Positions 10,603 to 19,853 of a stretch of DNA of 64,000 nucleotides are shown here, piece by piece. The notes under the pieces are model-generated. The model saw nothing but the letters and a program-made list of their open reading frames with translations. It searched no databases and was not told the DNA's origin. The DNA is from Thiodiazotropha sp037384425 (GTDB lineage: Bacteria; Pseudomonadota; Gammaproteobacteria; Chromatiales; Chromatiaceae): assembly GCA_037384425.1 (NCBI GenBank), contig JARROA010000003.1, forward strand, positions 189,176 to 253,175, written 5' to 3'. Position numbers and translations under genes: made by a program. The first letter of the stretch is position 1, and every line of letters begins with the position of its first letter.

Positions 10603-12096
10603 CTACTCCGCCTCTTCGAACCAGGGCGCACGGGCAGTCATAATCAGCTGACCGGCACGCTCCTCGTCCATGCCATCGATCTCCATCAGGTCGTCGATGG
10701 ACTGCTCGGCGAGATCCTCCATGGTCACCACCCCCTTGCCGGCCAGGGTGAAGGCGAGACGCTCGTCCATACCTTCCATGTTGAGCAGGTCCTCGGCCGG
10801 TTCGCGGAAGGCCTCCTCGTTGGCGATGGCTCGCGTGAGCAGGAAGTCTTTGGCCCGGTTACGCAGCTCGTTGACCAGGTCCTCGTCGAATTCCTCGATC
10901 GTCATCAGCTCTTCGAGCGGCACGTAGGCCACCTCATCCACCGTGGTGAAGCCCTCCTGTACCAGAATGGCCGCCACGTCCTCGTCCACATCCAACTGCT
11001 CCATGAAAGATTCCATGAAGCTACGGGCCTCAGCCTCGTTCTTCTCCGCCGCCTGGGCCTCGTCCATCACGTTCAGTTCCCAGCCGGTCAGTTGACTGGC
11101 CAGACGCACGTTCTGACCACCACGGCCGATGGCCTGGGAGAGATTCTCCTCGCTCACCGCCACGTCCATGGCGTGGGTGTCCTCATCAACCACGATGGAG
11201 ACCACGTCAGCCGGCGACATGGCGTTGATCACGTACTGGGCCGGATTCTCGTTCCACAGAATGATGTCGACCCGCTCGCCGTTGAGCTCGTTGGAGACCG
11301 CCTGTACACGGGAACCGCGCATGCCGACGCAGGCACCGACCGGATCGATGCGCTGGTCCAGCGCCTTGACCGCGATCTTCGCGCGCAGACCGGGATCGCG
11401 GGCCGCGCCGCGGATATCGATCAGGCCCTCGCCCACTTCCGGCACCTCCAGCTTGAACAGCTCGATCAGCAGTTCCGGCAGGGTGCGGCTGATGAACAGC
11501 TGAGGGCCGCGCGGTTCCGAACGTACCTCGTAGAGGTAGCCGCGCAGCCGGTCGCCGACGCGTACCGACTCCTTTGGAATCATGTGTTCGCGACCGATAA
11601 AGCCTTCGGCATTACCGCCCAGGTCAAGAAAAATGTTGCCGCGGTCAATGCGTTTGACCACGCCGGTGACCAGCTCGCCCTCGCGGCCACGAAAGGCTTC
11701 CACCACCTTGGCCCGCTCCGCCTCGCGCACCTTCTGCACGATGACCTGTTTGGCGGCCTGGGCGGCGATACGCCCGAACTCGATCGACTCGATGGGCTCC
11801 TCGACGAAGTCGCCGACCTGAATATCGGGATTTTCCTCCCGCGCCGCCTCCAGGGTGATCTGGCGCAGGGCCGCATCGGGTTCATCCTCGGCATAGGCCT
11901 CGACCACCTCCCAACGCCGGAAGGTATCATAGTCGCCGGTGGCGCGATCGATGGCGACCCGCACCAGGATGTCATCTCCATGACGCTTACGAGTGGCGGA
12001 CGCCAGCGCAGCCTCGATCGCCTCGAAAATGATCGACTTCTCGACGTCTTTCTCGTTGGAAACCGCATCTACGACCAGCAGTATCTCTTTACTCAT
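10603..12096 (-). CDS. nusA: Transcription termination/antitermination factor NusA
   Basis: This 497-residue factor binds RNA polymerase and nascent RNA and controls pausing, termination and antitermination. It has the NusA N-terminal polymerase-binding domain, an S1 domain, tandem KH domains (including GACVGMRGSRVQAV and AIGRGGQNVRLASQL) and two acidic helix-hairpin-helix repeats at the C-terminus. Those repeats are characteristic of gammaproteobacteria. It follows rimP by 15 bases and precedes infB by 83 bases. Confidence 0.98.
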   Translation of the reverse strand: MSKEILLVVDAVSNEKDVEKSIIFEAIEAALASATRKRHGDDILVRVAIDRATGDYDTFRRWEVVEAYAEDEPDAALRQITLEAAREENPDIQVGDFVEEPIESIEFGRIAAQAAKQVIVQKVREAERAKVVEAFRGREGELVTGVVKRIDRGNIFLDLGGNAEGFIGREHMIPKESVRVGDRLRGYLYEVRSEPRGPQLFISRTLPELLIELFKLEVPEVGEGLIDIRGAARDPGLRAKIAVKALDQRIDPVGACVGMRGSRVQAVSNELNGERVDIILWNENPAQYVINAMSPADVVSIVVDEDTHAMDVAVSEENLSQAIGRGGQNVRLASQLTGWELNVMDEAQAAEKNEAEARSFMESFMEQLDVDEDVAAILVQEGFTTVDEVAYVPLEELMTIEEFDEDLVNELRNRAKDFLLTRAIANEEAFREPAEDLLNMEGMDERLAFTLAGKGVVTMEDLAEQSIDDLMEIDGMDEERAGQLIMTARAPWFEEAE

Positions 12097-12111
12097 CAGT
12101 TGCTTCCCAAT

Positions 12112-12570
12112 TCAAAATTCAGGTACCACCCTTGCCGAATCGATCTCCTCGAAGGGGATTCGGTAGCAGGTCCCATCTTCTTCAATCAAAACCTGATTCT
12201 CTTCCACACCGTCCAGTTTCCCGGTAAAGCGGTGACGATTCTCGATCTTGTTCCGGGTCTTGATCCTGACCCGGCTGCCCTTGAAGCGCTCGAAGTGCGC
12301 CAGTTCGAACAGTGGCCGGTCCAGTCCCGGGGAGGAGACCTCAAGTCGATAGTTCTCCTTGATGGGATCCTCGACATCGAGCACGCCACTCACCTGATGA
12401 CTCACGTCCACACAGTCATCCAGAGTGATGCCATCCTCGTGATCGATATAGATCCGCAACACGGCAGCGCCCTTGCCCTGCCCGACAAACTCCACACCGA
12501 CCAGCTCATAGCCCAGAAGCTCAACCTCCTGCCTGACCAGCGACTTCAGTTTTTCCGGTGCAGAGCGCAT
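12112..12570 (-). CDS. rimP: Ribosome maturation factor RimP
   Basis: A protein of about 152 residues needed for 30S subunit maturation. I chose the ATG at 12570. The residues from there (MRSAPEKLKSLVRQEVE) match the family N-terminus, and the longer frame to 12672 would read through a terminator-like hairpin. Family hallmarks are LGYELVGVEFV, the DHEDGITLDDCVDVS stretch and LEVSSPGLDRPL. It is the first gene of the block. Confidence 0.95.
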   Translation of the reverse strand: MRSAPEKLKSLVRQEVELLGYELVGVEFVGQGKGAAVLRIYIDHEDGITLDDCVDVSHQVSGVLDVEDPIKENYRLEVSSPGLDRPLFELAHFERFKGSRVRIKTRNKIENRHRFTGKLDGVEENQVLIEEDGTCYRIPFEEIDSARVVPEF

Positions 12571-12583
12571 ACATTCACCCAAT

Positions 12584-12607
12584 AAAAAATGGGCACATGG
12601 CCCATCC
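12584..12607 (-). promoter_or_regulatory. Terminator-like hairpin in the rimP leader (possible attenuator)
   Basis: On the minus strand ATGGGC pairs with GCCCAT around a five-base loop and is followed at once by TTTTTT. It ends about 20 bases before the rimP start. A terminator in this place, ahead of the whole translation operon, would act as an attenuator if the promoter is upstream. It could instead be a remnant backstop for the DUF1223 transcript. Confidence 0.6.
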
Positions 12608-12693
12608 TGTGTCTTCGTTGTCTGCCCCTTAACTGCCCGGCGGCATGGGCCACCAGCCACATCAAACGACAAATAGGGGCTGATTACGAAAAC

Positions 12694-12718
12694 AAAAAAA
12701 CCCCGCTAACGGGGTTTT
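12694..12718 (-). terminator. Rho-independent terminator after the DUF1223 gene
   Basis: AAAACCCCG pairs with CGGGGTTTT around a three-base loop, with seven T following on the minus strand. It separates the msrB-DUF1223 unit from the rimP operon. It is nearly symmetrical and could also work on the plus strand. Confidence 0.9.
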
Positions 12719-12844
12719 ATTATAATTCGGCGCGGGAGATGGGGGCCGACTTGCCGGACGAACTCTCAACCGCGAACGGCGCGAAGAATAGCACAAGCAT
12801 TATGCTATAGCAATTGGCGGCCGCTATCGGAGTGTCATATCGGC

Positions 12845-13615
12845 TCAGGATTCGGAGAGCTCCAGCCACCCCCCCACGGCCTGAAGCGGGCTTGGATCGT
12901 CCCCTCTGCTGAGCCAGGCCACAACGGCGTAGCGTGCCTGGGGAATCGGGTCGAAGGCGGGCCAGGCCAGCTGCCATACATGACTTGAGACCGGCGTCGA
13001 GGCAGCACGATGGGCCAGCACGACAAACGATTCGGTCAGGGTGCGTCCGCTATTCTCGCCACCACCGATAGGACTCTTCAGATCACAGCCGAGGATCGCC
13101 AGATGGGCCTGCAAGCTATCCGAATCCCACTCAGGGTCCGGGGTGAAACGCAGTGTCGCCGGGTTCTCCGGTGCCACCTCCAGCTGCAGCCGTCCGATCC
13201 GCATCGGACTCGCCTCGGGTAGCGCCTGCCCCCAATACCAGCCACGCCACTCTTTGCCGTTGACCAGTACACCGGGGGTATAGACGGCACCGAGAGCGCC
13301 ATTGTGGCGGTATTCGCGTTGACGTTCGCTGAACCCGGCGGAGGCGAAACGGTCCCGCCAGCCCAGGTAGTCCCAATAGTCCACATGGAAGGCGAGCGGT
13401 ATCAGCCGGCTCCAGAGCCCGGGTGCCTGACTCAGACCTCGCAGCCAGTCGTCTGCCGGCGGACAGCTGCTGCAGCCGTGGGAGGTGAACAGTTCGACCA
13501 CCGTCACCCGTTCCACCGGACTCTCGAAGCGCTGCACCTCCGCCTGCACCGCCATCGACGATGCGGCGAGACACAAAGCGCAACAGTTACGAAGCAGGTT
13601 CATCGGCGGGCTCAC
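12845..13615 (-). CDS. DUF1223 family exported thioredoxin-like protein
   Basis: The product is 252-256 residues with a signal peptide ending near VQA. The DUF1223 signature VVELFTSHGCSSCPPAD carries a CxxC pair (residues 48 and 51), and HVDYWDYLGW is also typical. The fold is thioredoxin-like and the function is unknown in the family. A GTG at 13615 overlaps the msrB stop as GTGA, suggesting coupled translation; an ATG at 13603 is the alternative start. The link with methionine sulfoxide reductase suggests an envelope redox role. Confidence 0.85.
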   Translation of the reverse strand: MSPPMNLLRNCCALCLAASSMAVQAEVQRFESPVERVTVVELFTSHGCSSCPPADDWLRGLSQAPGLWSRLIPLAFHVDYWDYLGWRDRFASAGFSERQREYRHNGALGAVYTPGVLVNGKEWRGWYWGQALPEASPMRIGRLQLEVAPENPATLRFTPDPEWDSDSLQAHLAILGCDLKSPIGGGENSGRTLTESFVVLAHRAASTPVSSHVWQLAWPAFDPIPQARYAVVAWLSRGDDPSPLQAVGGWLELSES

Positions 13616-14106
13616 GCGTCGGCCGGGACGAACTTCAGGGCCACCCCGTTGTTACAGTAGCGCAGACCTGTCGGCTGGGGGCCGTCATCGAACACATGGC
13701 CCTGGTGACCACCGCACTTGGCGCAGTGATACTCGGTGCGCGGCCAGATCAGCTTGAAGTCGCGTTTGGTCTCGATGGCACCGGACAGGGTGGTGTAGAA
13801 GCTGGGCCAGCCGGTGCCGCTGTCATATTTCATCGCGGCATCGAACAGCGGGTGGTCACAACCGGCACAGACATAGGTACCGTCCCGTTTCTCCTTCAAC
13901 AGGGGGCTGGAACCGGGCGGCTCGGTGCCCTCCTCACGCAAAACCTCGTACTGCTCCGGGCTCAGGCGCTGACGCCACTCTGCGTCGCTCAGATCGAGCT
14001 TCTCACTCTGCGTCATGGTCGAATCCTGTCTCGCAAATACCGATTGTCCGATCACCGGGGCAAGTGCCGCGGCGCCTAACAGTTTGATCAAGCTTCTTCG
14101 TTGCAT
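13612..14106 (-). CDS. msrB: Tat-exported peptide-methionine (R)-S-oxide reductase
   Basis: The enzyme reduces the R form of methionine sulfoxide in proteins. The start at 14106 gives 164 residues beginning MQRRSLIKLL, a twin-arginine signal. The upstream extension of the frame looks like leader. Zinc-site cysteine pairs are at 80/83 (CAGC) and 128/131 (CAKC), and the catalytic cysteine is in LRYCNNG (151). The GTGW substrate loop is present. It follows the histidine kinase by about 145 bases, which hints that the two-component system controls repair of oxidised periplasmic proteins. That link is inference. Confidence 0.92.
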   Translation of the reverse strand: MQRRSLIKLLGAAALAPVIGQSVFARQDSTMTQSEKLDLSDAEWRQRLSPEQYEVLREEGTEPPGSSPLLKEKRDGTYVCAGCDHPLFDAAMKYDSGTGWPSFYTTLSGAIETKRDFKLIWPRTEYHCAKCGGHQGHVFDDGPQPTGLRYCNNGVALKFVPADA

Positions 14107-14250
14107 GGGGTTCTCCTCACTACAGTGTGACAGCGCAGCGCGGGAAACTTCGCCCCACGGTTTCTGGCGTTTTGACCAGTTGCTGTCCTTTCTGTTCTCC
14201 AGCCTAGGATGGCGGGATCCGCCACCGATCACGCAAACATCACGGAATGG

Positions 14251-15726
14251 TCACATCGCGGCGGTGGGTAGTGTGAAACGGAAACAGGCGCCCGCATCTG
14301 CCGTGTTGAAGGCGATGATCTCCCCCCCTTGCAGTTCGACCATGCGCCGGGCGATGGCGAGACCGAGCCCGGCATGGCCCGAACCGCCACCTGCCGCCTT
14401 GGAGCGGTAGAAGGGCTCGAACAGATGAGGCAGGTCCTCGGGCGGGATGCCGCTGCCGTTGTCGCTGACCGAAACCGCGACCCGCTGCGCAGACAGCGGT
14501 TCGATCTCGATCCGGATACGGCCGCCGGTCGAAGGCGCATAATCGAGCGCATTGGAGATCAGATTGTTCAGCACCCGTTCGGTAAGGGCAAAGTCGGCGA
14601 GGACGAAAAGCAGCTCCTGAGGCGGCTCCCATTCGAGCCCGATCCCGGACTGGGCGGCGCGCAGCTGGAATTTCTGTATCACATCCTGCACTAGCTCGGC
14701 GATCGCCATCGGCTCGCAGGCGGGTTGGGTCTCTCGCGCCTCCAGCTGGGCCAGCTGAAACAGGTCATCCACCATCAGCCGGAGGCGCTCGCTCTGGCGC
14801 ATGGCGATAGCCAGATACTCCTGCTGTTGGGCCGGTTCCAGCTCCTGCAGCTTGATATCGAGCGTTTCGAGATAGCCGTGCAGCACCGCCAGCGGTGTGC
14901 GCAGGTCATGGGAGACCTGGGCCACCAGTTCGCGCCGCAGCCGATCCTGCTCCTTGAGTTGTCCCCACTGTTCGATGATGCGCGTCGCCATCTCGTCGAA
15001 AGCGGCGCCCAGGCGGTCCACCTCGTCCCCGCCCTCCCGGTGACGCTGCACGAAGGACTCATGGCGTGAGAAACCGCTCTCCTGAAAGGTGGCCATCACC
15101 GACGACAGGCGTTGCAGACGGCGGGTCAACCAGTGGAACAGCAGCAGACCGGTAAGCAGACCGAAACCGAGACTGATGGCCGCTGCGCTGGCGCTGAGCT
15201 TGAAGACATAGCTCTCCTCCACCGCCTGTTCCGCGTTGTCATACTGCTCACCGCGCAACACCACATAGAGATAGCCGGCCGGCATGTCTCCGGCCGGCAC
15301 CGCGGTCACCGAAAAGGCCTTGCGCCGGTCATGGGAACGCGGATCGTCGCCCAACAGCGGGAACCCCTCGCCGCGCAGAAACGCCTGGATCGGCTTCAGG
15401 TCGACCCGCTCCCGCTTCACCTGACCGGGCTCGGCAGAGTACGCCAGAATCTTGCCGCTCTTGTCGAGCAGGTAGATCTCGATACTGGGATTGATATCCA
15501 TATAGGCGCTGAAAGTGGCCTTCAGTGCCTTGTCATTCATCTCACCGTCGATCACCAGCCCCCGATCGGCCACGATGCGTTGCGCCAGGTCACGATTGAA
15601 GTGCTGAGTAATCTCCTGCAGGTAACGCTCGGTGACGGCGCTTGAGATGAGGATATAGAGTAGTCCAGTGGCCAGGAAGAGTCCTATCAGGGCCAGGGAG
15701 AGTCGGGCGTAGAGGGTACGGAGCAT
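14251..15726 (-). CDS. Two-component sensor histidine kinase
   Basis: I chose the ATG at 15726 (491 residues), whose first residues form a transmembrane helix. The frame continues to 15804, but there it is translated heptamer repeat. It has two membrane helices flanking a periplasmic sensor of about 150 residues, then a HAMP domain. The H box is VSHDLRTPLAVLHG with the phospho-accepting histidine, followed by an N box (NNLISNALDYA) and G boxes (DNGSGIP, HAGLGLAIAR). It should pair with the response regulator upstream, although an unusual 274-base spacer separates them. Confidence 0.95.
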   Translation of the reverse strand: MLRTLYARLSLALIGLFLATGLLYILISSAVTERYLQEITQHFNRDLAQRIVADRGLVIDGEMNDKALKATFSAYMDINPSIEIYLLDKSGKILAYSAEPGQVKRERVDLKPIQAFLRGEGFPLLGDDPRSHDRRKAFSVTAVPAGDMPAGYLYVVLRGEQYDNAEQAVEESYVFKLSASAAAISLGFGLLTGLLLFHWLTRRLQRLSSVMATFQESGFSRHESFVQRHREGGDEVDRLGAAFDEMATRIIEQWGQLKEQDRLRRELVAQVSHDLRTPLAVLHGYLETLDIKLQELEPAQQQEYLAIAMRQSERLRLMVDDLFQLAQLEARETQPACEPMAIAELVQDVIQKFQLRAAQSGIGLEWEPPQELLFVLADFALTERVLNNLISNALDYAPSTGGRIRIEIEPLSAQRVAVSVSDNGSGIPPEDLPHLFEPFYRSKAAGGGSGHAGLGLAIARRMVELQGGEIIAFNTADAGACFRFTLPTAAM

Positions 15727-16000
15727 GGGAGTTATGAGTGTTGAGTGTTGAGTGTTGAGTTGATTGTGTTCACTTCGCTCACGGTTTTGATCCTCTCGGC
15801 TCATCCCCTTCCACGGGAGAGGGAAGGTTCTGATTCTGTTCCAGCGATAACATTCACCCGCTTCGCCCCTGCCGACTGAAATCCCTCTCCCATCGGGCGA
15901 GGAGCGGGGTGAAGAAAGCTAACCAAAGTGTGCGTCCCGCCGCACACGATCACTAACTCAAAACTCATAACTCAACACTCAAAACTGACAAATTCAGCGA
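15727..16000. repeat. Heptamer repeats and palindromic filler between regulator and kinase genes
   Basis: One edge (about 15729-15762) has TGAGTGT heptamers in tandem. The other edge (about 15953-15986) has the complementary type, AACTCAA/AACTCAT. They therefore form inverted flanks round about 190 bases that contain the fragments CCACGGGAGAGGGAAGG and CCCTCTCCCATCGGGCGAGG. No ORF is supported. It resembles a small non-autonomous repeat insertion. Confidence 0.65.
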
Positions 16001-16702
16001 CTAGCCGCTGAATTTGTAGCCCACTCCCCATACCGTCAACACATAGCGTGGATCGGCCGGATTGGTTTCGATCTTGGCACGCAATCGGTTGATATGGGAA
16101 TTGACAGTGTGCTCATAGCCATCGTGGTTGTAACCCCAGACCTGGTCCAGCAGCTGGATGCGACTGAAGACCCGTCCCGGATGACGGGCGAAAAAGAGCA
16201 ACAGATCGAATTCTCGCGCGGTCAGATCCACCGCCTTGCCGTCCACGCGCACATTGCGCCTGGTCACATCGATGATCAGACCGTCCCGTTCGATCACCTC
16301 CTCGGCCGGGGAAGTTTCTGCGCGCGCTTGCACCGCCTCAATGCGCCGAAACAGAGCTTTGATGCGCGCCAGCAGCTCCGGCACGCTGAAGGGTTTGGTC
16401 AAATAGTCGTCCGCGCCGACCTCCAGCCCCACCACCCGATCGAGTTCGGTGGACTTTGCGGTCAACATCAGAATCGCCACATACTCCTCCCGCGTGCGCA
16501 TCTGCCGACAGAGGCTGAGGCCATCGGTATCGGGCAGCATGAGGTCGAGCACCACCAGCTGATAGCCACCCTTGTCGAACAGCTTCATGGCGGCGGCACC
16601 GTTGCCCGCGATGTCGGCCTGATAGCCGGCATCGGTGAGGTGGGTCTGCACAAGACGCGCAATATCGGGTTCGTCTTCGACAATGAGGACTTTTCGTCGC
16701 AT
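16001..16702 (-). CDS. OmpR-family response regulator
   Basis: The start at 16702 gives 233 residues beginning MRRKVLIVEDEPDIARLV, the normal receiver start; 33 extra upstream codons are unlikely to be coding. The acidic pocket and phospho-acceptor aspartate (VVLDLMLPDTDG) and the conserved lysine (LTKPFSVPEL) are visible. The C-terminal winged helix (RVFSRIQLLDQVWGY and the tail with RYVLTVWGVGYKF) binds DNA. The region upstream carries an inverted and a direct repeat that could be an autoregulatory site. Confidence 0.96.
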   Translation of the reverse strand: MRRKVLIVEDEPDIARLVQTHLTDAGYQADIAGNGAAAMKLFDKGGYQLVVLDLMLPDTDGLSLCRQMRTREEYVAILMLTAKSTELDRVVGLEVGADDYLTKPFSVPELLARIKALFRRIEAVQARAETSPAEEVIERDGLIIDVTRRNVRVDGKAVDLTAREFDLLLFFARHPGRVFSRIQLLDQVWGYNHDGYEHTVNSHINRLRAKIETNPADPRYVLTVWGVGYKFSG

Positions 16703-16820
16703 CGTTGGTTTCGCCTTTAAACACTTCGTCTCTTGGCTGAGCATAGCTGATCTACTGCGGCACGGCAGTCGCGGATTACGGCCCCTCATGCCATCACTCA
16801 AACAGAGGCGACGCCTGTTC

Positions 16821-16874
16821 TGATGTCATGGATTGGTGGCAGGGCCCCACCAATCCGACTGGCTTGATGTCATG
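16821..16874. promoter_or_regulatory. Inverted repeat flanked by direct repeats upstream of the response regulator
   Basis: GGATTGGTGG and CCACCAATCC form a perfect ten-base-pair stem (16830-16856). The ten bases TGATGTCATG occur on both sides, at 16821-16830 and 16865-16874, 44 bases apart. The stem could end the amylosucrase transcript, but it has no T run. The direct repeats fit an OmpR-type operator. Confidence 0.5.
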
Positions 16875-16952
16875 TCAGCAGACAGGCGTATCGCAGCCGT
16901 CACGCAATTATCACGAAAGTTTCACGTCGGCCGTGCTTGCCGCCGAAGGAAG

Positions 16953-18918
16953 TTATTGGTCGGTGAGCCAGTAGAAGTGGTAGGGAGGCACCACCAGCTG
17001 ATCCTTGAACAAGCGCGGCGATTCGCCGGAGTAATGGTCGTGCAGATTGCCGTAGCCGAACATGCCCCGGTTGCCCAGCACGCTCATCTCCATGTACTGC
17101 GGCGAGTCGTCGAAATTGGCCACCACCAGTACCGAGCCAGTCGGCAGCAGGTAGTCGGTTCGCCAGAAGACGAATAGGTGCGGGTTGTCGACATCGATCA
17201 GTTCACGATTGTTGAAGTCGGCGAAGGCCGGGATGCCTTTGCGCACGTCGATCATCTTCTTCAGGCCATCGAAGATGCGCTGCTCGACGCTACCGCGTTG
17301 AAGCCGCAGTTCGGCCCTCTCCCAGTCGATGTGGGGGCGGTGCATCCAGCGGTTGTCTCCGGCCTTGTTCTCGTCTTCAAGAAAGCTGCAGTCGTTGAGG
17401 GTGCCGATCTCGTCGCCGTAGTAGAGCAGCGGGATGCCGCCGAAAGAACAGATCATGCTGTGCAATAGCAGGATCAACTTGATCGAGCGGTCGATCTCCT
17501 CCTCGTTGCCACTCTCGATGGCCTCTTCGAGACCGACCAGCGAGGCCAACGAACCCGAGATGCGTGCGTCGCCGGTCTTCTGATTGACGCCAAAGGGCTG
17601 TCCGCGGGCAATGGAGTCATCGTACTTGCCAGTGAAATAATCGACCAGAAAACGGCGGTGAGCGATGGGTTCGTAACCGGCGGCGCGGATGTCGTTGTCG
17701 TCGAAGCCGAGGCCGATGTCGTCGTGACAGCGTACATAGTTGAGCCAGGTGGCCCGATCCAGTTTGGTCGGCAGGCTCTGGATGCCGCGCCACAACAGCT
17801 GCGTATTCTTGGTCGCCACCGCGTCCCACAACAGGGCCATGTAGGTGGCGTTGTAGGCGATCTCGCACTCCTTGGCGATGATCGCATCCTCGCCGAAATA
17901 TTTGATGATCTCCACCGGCGCCACGATGGCCTCGGCGATGAAGAGCACGCCGGGGGCCGTGACCTGGCAGCAGTCCTTCATCATCTGCAGAATCAGGTGG
18001 GATTCGCGCAGGTTCTGGCAGGAGGTGCCGATCTTCTTCCACAGAAAGGCCACCGCGTCGAGACGGATGATANNNTAAGAAATCCACCCCCAGGTTGGCC
18101 CAGAACAAGATGTTGTCGATCATCTCGATGAAGACCGCCGGATTGCTGTAGTTCAGGTCCCACTGATAGCTGTTGAAGACGGTCATCACCCACTTCTGCA
18201 TCGACTCGTCCCAGGTGAAGTTACCGGGCGAGGTCTCGGGGAAGATCTCCGGCATGCTCTCCTCGAACATGTCGGGCACGTCCCGGTTGTCGAAGATGTA
18301 GAAGTAGTCCTGATATTTCTGTTCGCCGGCGCGGGCGCGCTGTACCCACTCATGCTCGTCGGAGGTATGGTTGACCACCATATCCAGGGTCAACAGCATG
18401 CCGCGTTTGCGCGCCGAAACAGCCAGTTCGTTGAGATCCTCAAGGGTACCGACCCGCGGATCGACATTGCGGAAGTCACTCACCGCATAGCCGCCGTCGC
18501 TGGCCCCTTCAGGGCAGAGCAGTATCGGCATCACATGCACCAGGTTGACACCCAGCTCCTGCAGATAGTGCAGTCGCTCGGTGACGCCCTGCAGGTTGCC
18601 GCCGAAACCGTCGGCATAGAGGGCCATGCCGACCCACTCCTGACTGAGGAACCAGTTATGATCCTTCTCGCGCATGTCGTCGAGACGTTTGAGATTGGCG
18701 TGGCGCTGTACATAGCGGGTCGCCATCACCTCGACCAGGGCGATGATCTGCTCCTTGAAGTCGTCGCGCTGTCCATAGAGATGGTGAAACAGGGTATATA
18801 TGGCGTAGAAGTTGGCACCCAGCCGGGTGTAGAAGTGGCGCAGGTCGCGATGCTGAAGATCGGGTTTCAGCTCGTCGAGGATCTGATTGAGCAGCGAGTG
18901 TGAGACCTGTTCATACAT
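16953..18918 (-). CDS. ams: Amylosucrase (interrupted by an assembly gap)
   Basis: This GH13 enzyme splits sucrose, builds an alpha-1,4-glucan from the glucose and releases fructose. The two halves are in different frames, joined at three N bases. The 5' half stops at ANLGVDFL and the 3' half resumes at RLDAVAFLWKK, which are adjacent in the family. Together they give the usual length of about 650 residues. The catalytic aspartate (RLDAVAF), the glutamate (AEAIV) and the HDD motif are all present, so the gene is most likely intact in the organism. It is the last gene of the sps-spp-fruK-ams operon. Confidence 0.93.
18073..18075. other. Assembly gap (NNN) inside the amylosucrase gene
   Basis: Three N bases mark a join of contigs. 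The codons either side do not fit the family sequence (about ten extra bases), so the true sequence here is shorter or overlapping. The apparent frameshift should not be read as a mutation. Confidence 0.95.
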
Positions 18919-18958
18919 CGTGACTGACTCGTTTCCATAGACTGGGAGCCATTATAGG

Positions 18959-19837
18959 CTAAGCGATATCCCAGGCCTCGATAAATGGGCGGTAAAATTC
19001 GGCATCGGCCACGGTGGCACCACGTTGACCCACCACCGCCGAGGCGAAATGCTGGGCGCGTTCAAGGGCCTGCCGCATCGGCCACCCCCGATTGAGTCCC
19101 AGCAACAGGACCGATGCCAGGGCATCACCGGCACCCACCGTATCGACCACCCGCAGCGCTTCGACCGGCGCCACCTCGAAGGCGGGCTCGTTCCGCATCA
19201 GCAGGCTGGCGCCCTCGGAACCCCGCGTCACCACCAGGCCTTCGAGACGATGACGCCGGAGGAAGGCATCGGCGCGTCCCATCAGGTTGCCGTCGTTCCC
19301 CTGCAACAACGCGAGTTCCTGCTCGTTCAGTTTGACCCAATCGGCCTGCCCCACCCACTCGAGCACCTGCTCGCGCCGCCACCAGGGATCACGCAGATTG
19401 ACATCCATGAAGATGAGCGGGTTGTGTATCTTCCTGATCTGTTCCAAAGCGCTGCGCGAGACTTCGTTGCGCAGTCCCAGACTGCCGTGATAGAGCATGC
19501 GAGAGGGTTGCGGGTCCAGCGCTTCCGCCTCGATGAAATCATAGGCCACCCCGTCAACGATGTCATAGCTGGGTTCGCCCTCATCGAGGGTGATCAGAAC
19601 CTCTCCGGTGGGGTGTCTGGGATCGGATTGCACGCCTCCGGTCGCCATCTTCCAGCTCGCCATGGCCTGGCGGATGGTCTCTCCTTCCTCATCCTCACCC
19701 ACGCAACTGACGAACCAGGGTTGTTGGCCGAAGGCAGACAGATTCCAGGCCACGTTGAAAGGGGCTCCGCCGAGAATCTTCTCCCCCCCGGGAAAACAGT
19801 CGAACAGGACCTCGCCGAATACGGTTATGCGATGCAT
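18959..19837 (-). CDS. fruK: Fructokinase (PfkB family)
   Basis: The ATG at 19837 (292 residues) has a good ribosome site (GGAAGTGG) and starts MHRITVFGEVLFD as in PfkB kinases. The sugar-binding GGAPFNVAWNL and the C-terminal catalytic DTVGAGDALASV with its aspartate are present. Sitting between sucrose-phosphate phosphatase and amylosucrase, it most likely phosphorylates the fructose that amylosucrase releases and returns it to central metabolism. The gene name follows the comparable methanotroph sucrose operon; a ribokinase-like specificity cannot be fully excluded. Confidence 0.9.
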   Translation of the reverse strand: MHRITVFGEVLFDCFPGGEKILGGAPFNVAWNLSAFGQQPWFVSCVGEDEEGETIRQAMASWKMATGGVQSDPRHPTGEVLITLDEGEPSYDIVDGVAYDFIEAEALDPQPSRMLYHGSLGLRNEVSRSALEQIRKIHNPLIFMDVNLRDPWWRREQVLEWVGQADWVKLNEQELALLQGNDGNLMGRADAFLRRHRLEGLVVTRGSEGASLLMRNEPAFEVAPVEALRVVDTVGAGDALASVLLLGLNRGWPMRQALERAQHFASAVVGQRGATVADAEFYRPFIEAWDIA

Positions 19838-19853
19838 GATGCCACTTCCACGG

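Noticed and set aside
10324..12585. A 753-residue plus-strand frame across infB, nusA and rimP
   Set aside because: It is antisense to three genes with strong family matches.
12720..12840. Possible tRNA upstream of the rimP operon, as in enterobacteria
   Set aside because: No cloverleaf or T-loop consensus could be drawn on either strand.
16953..18918. Amylosucrase as a pseudogene
   Set aside because: The only break coincides with NNN, and both halves keep all catalytic residues.
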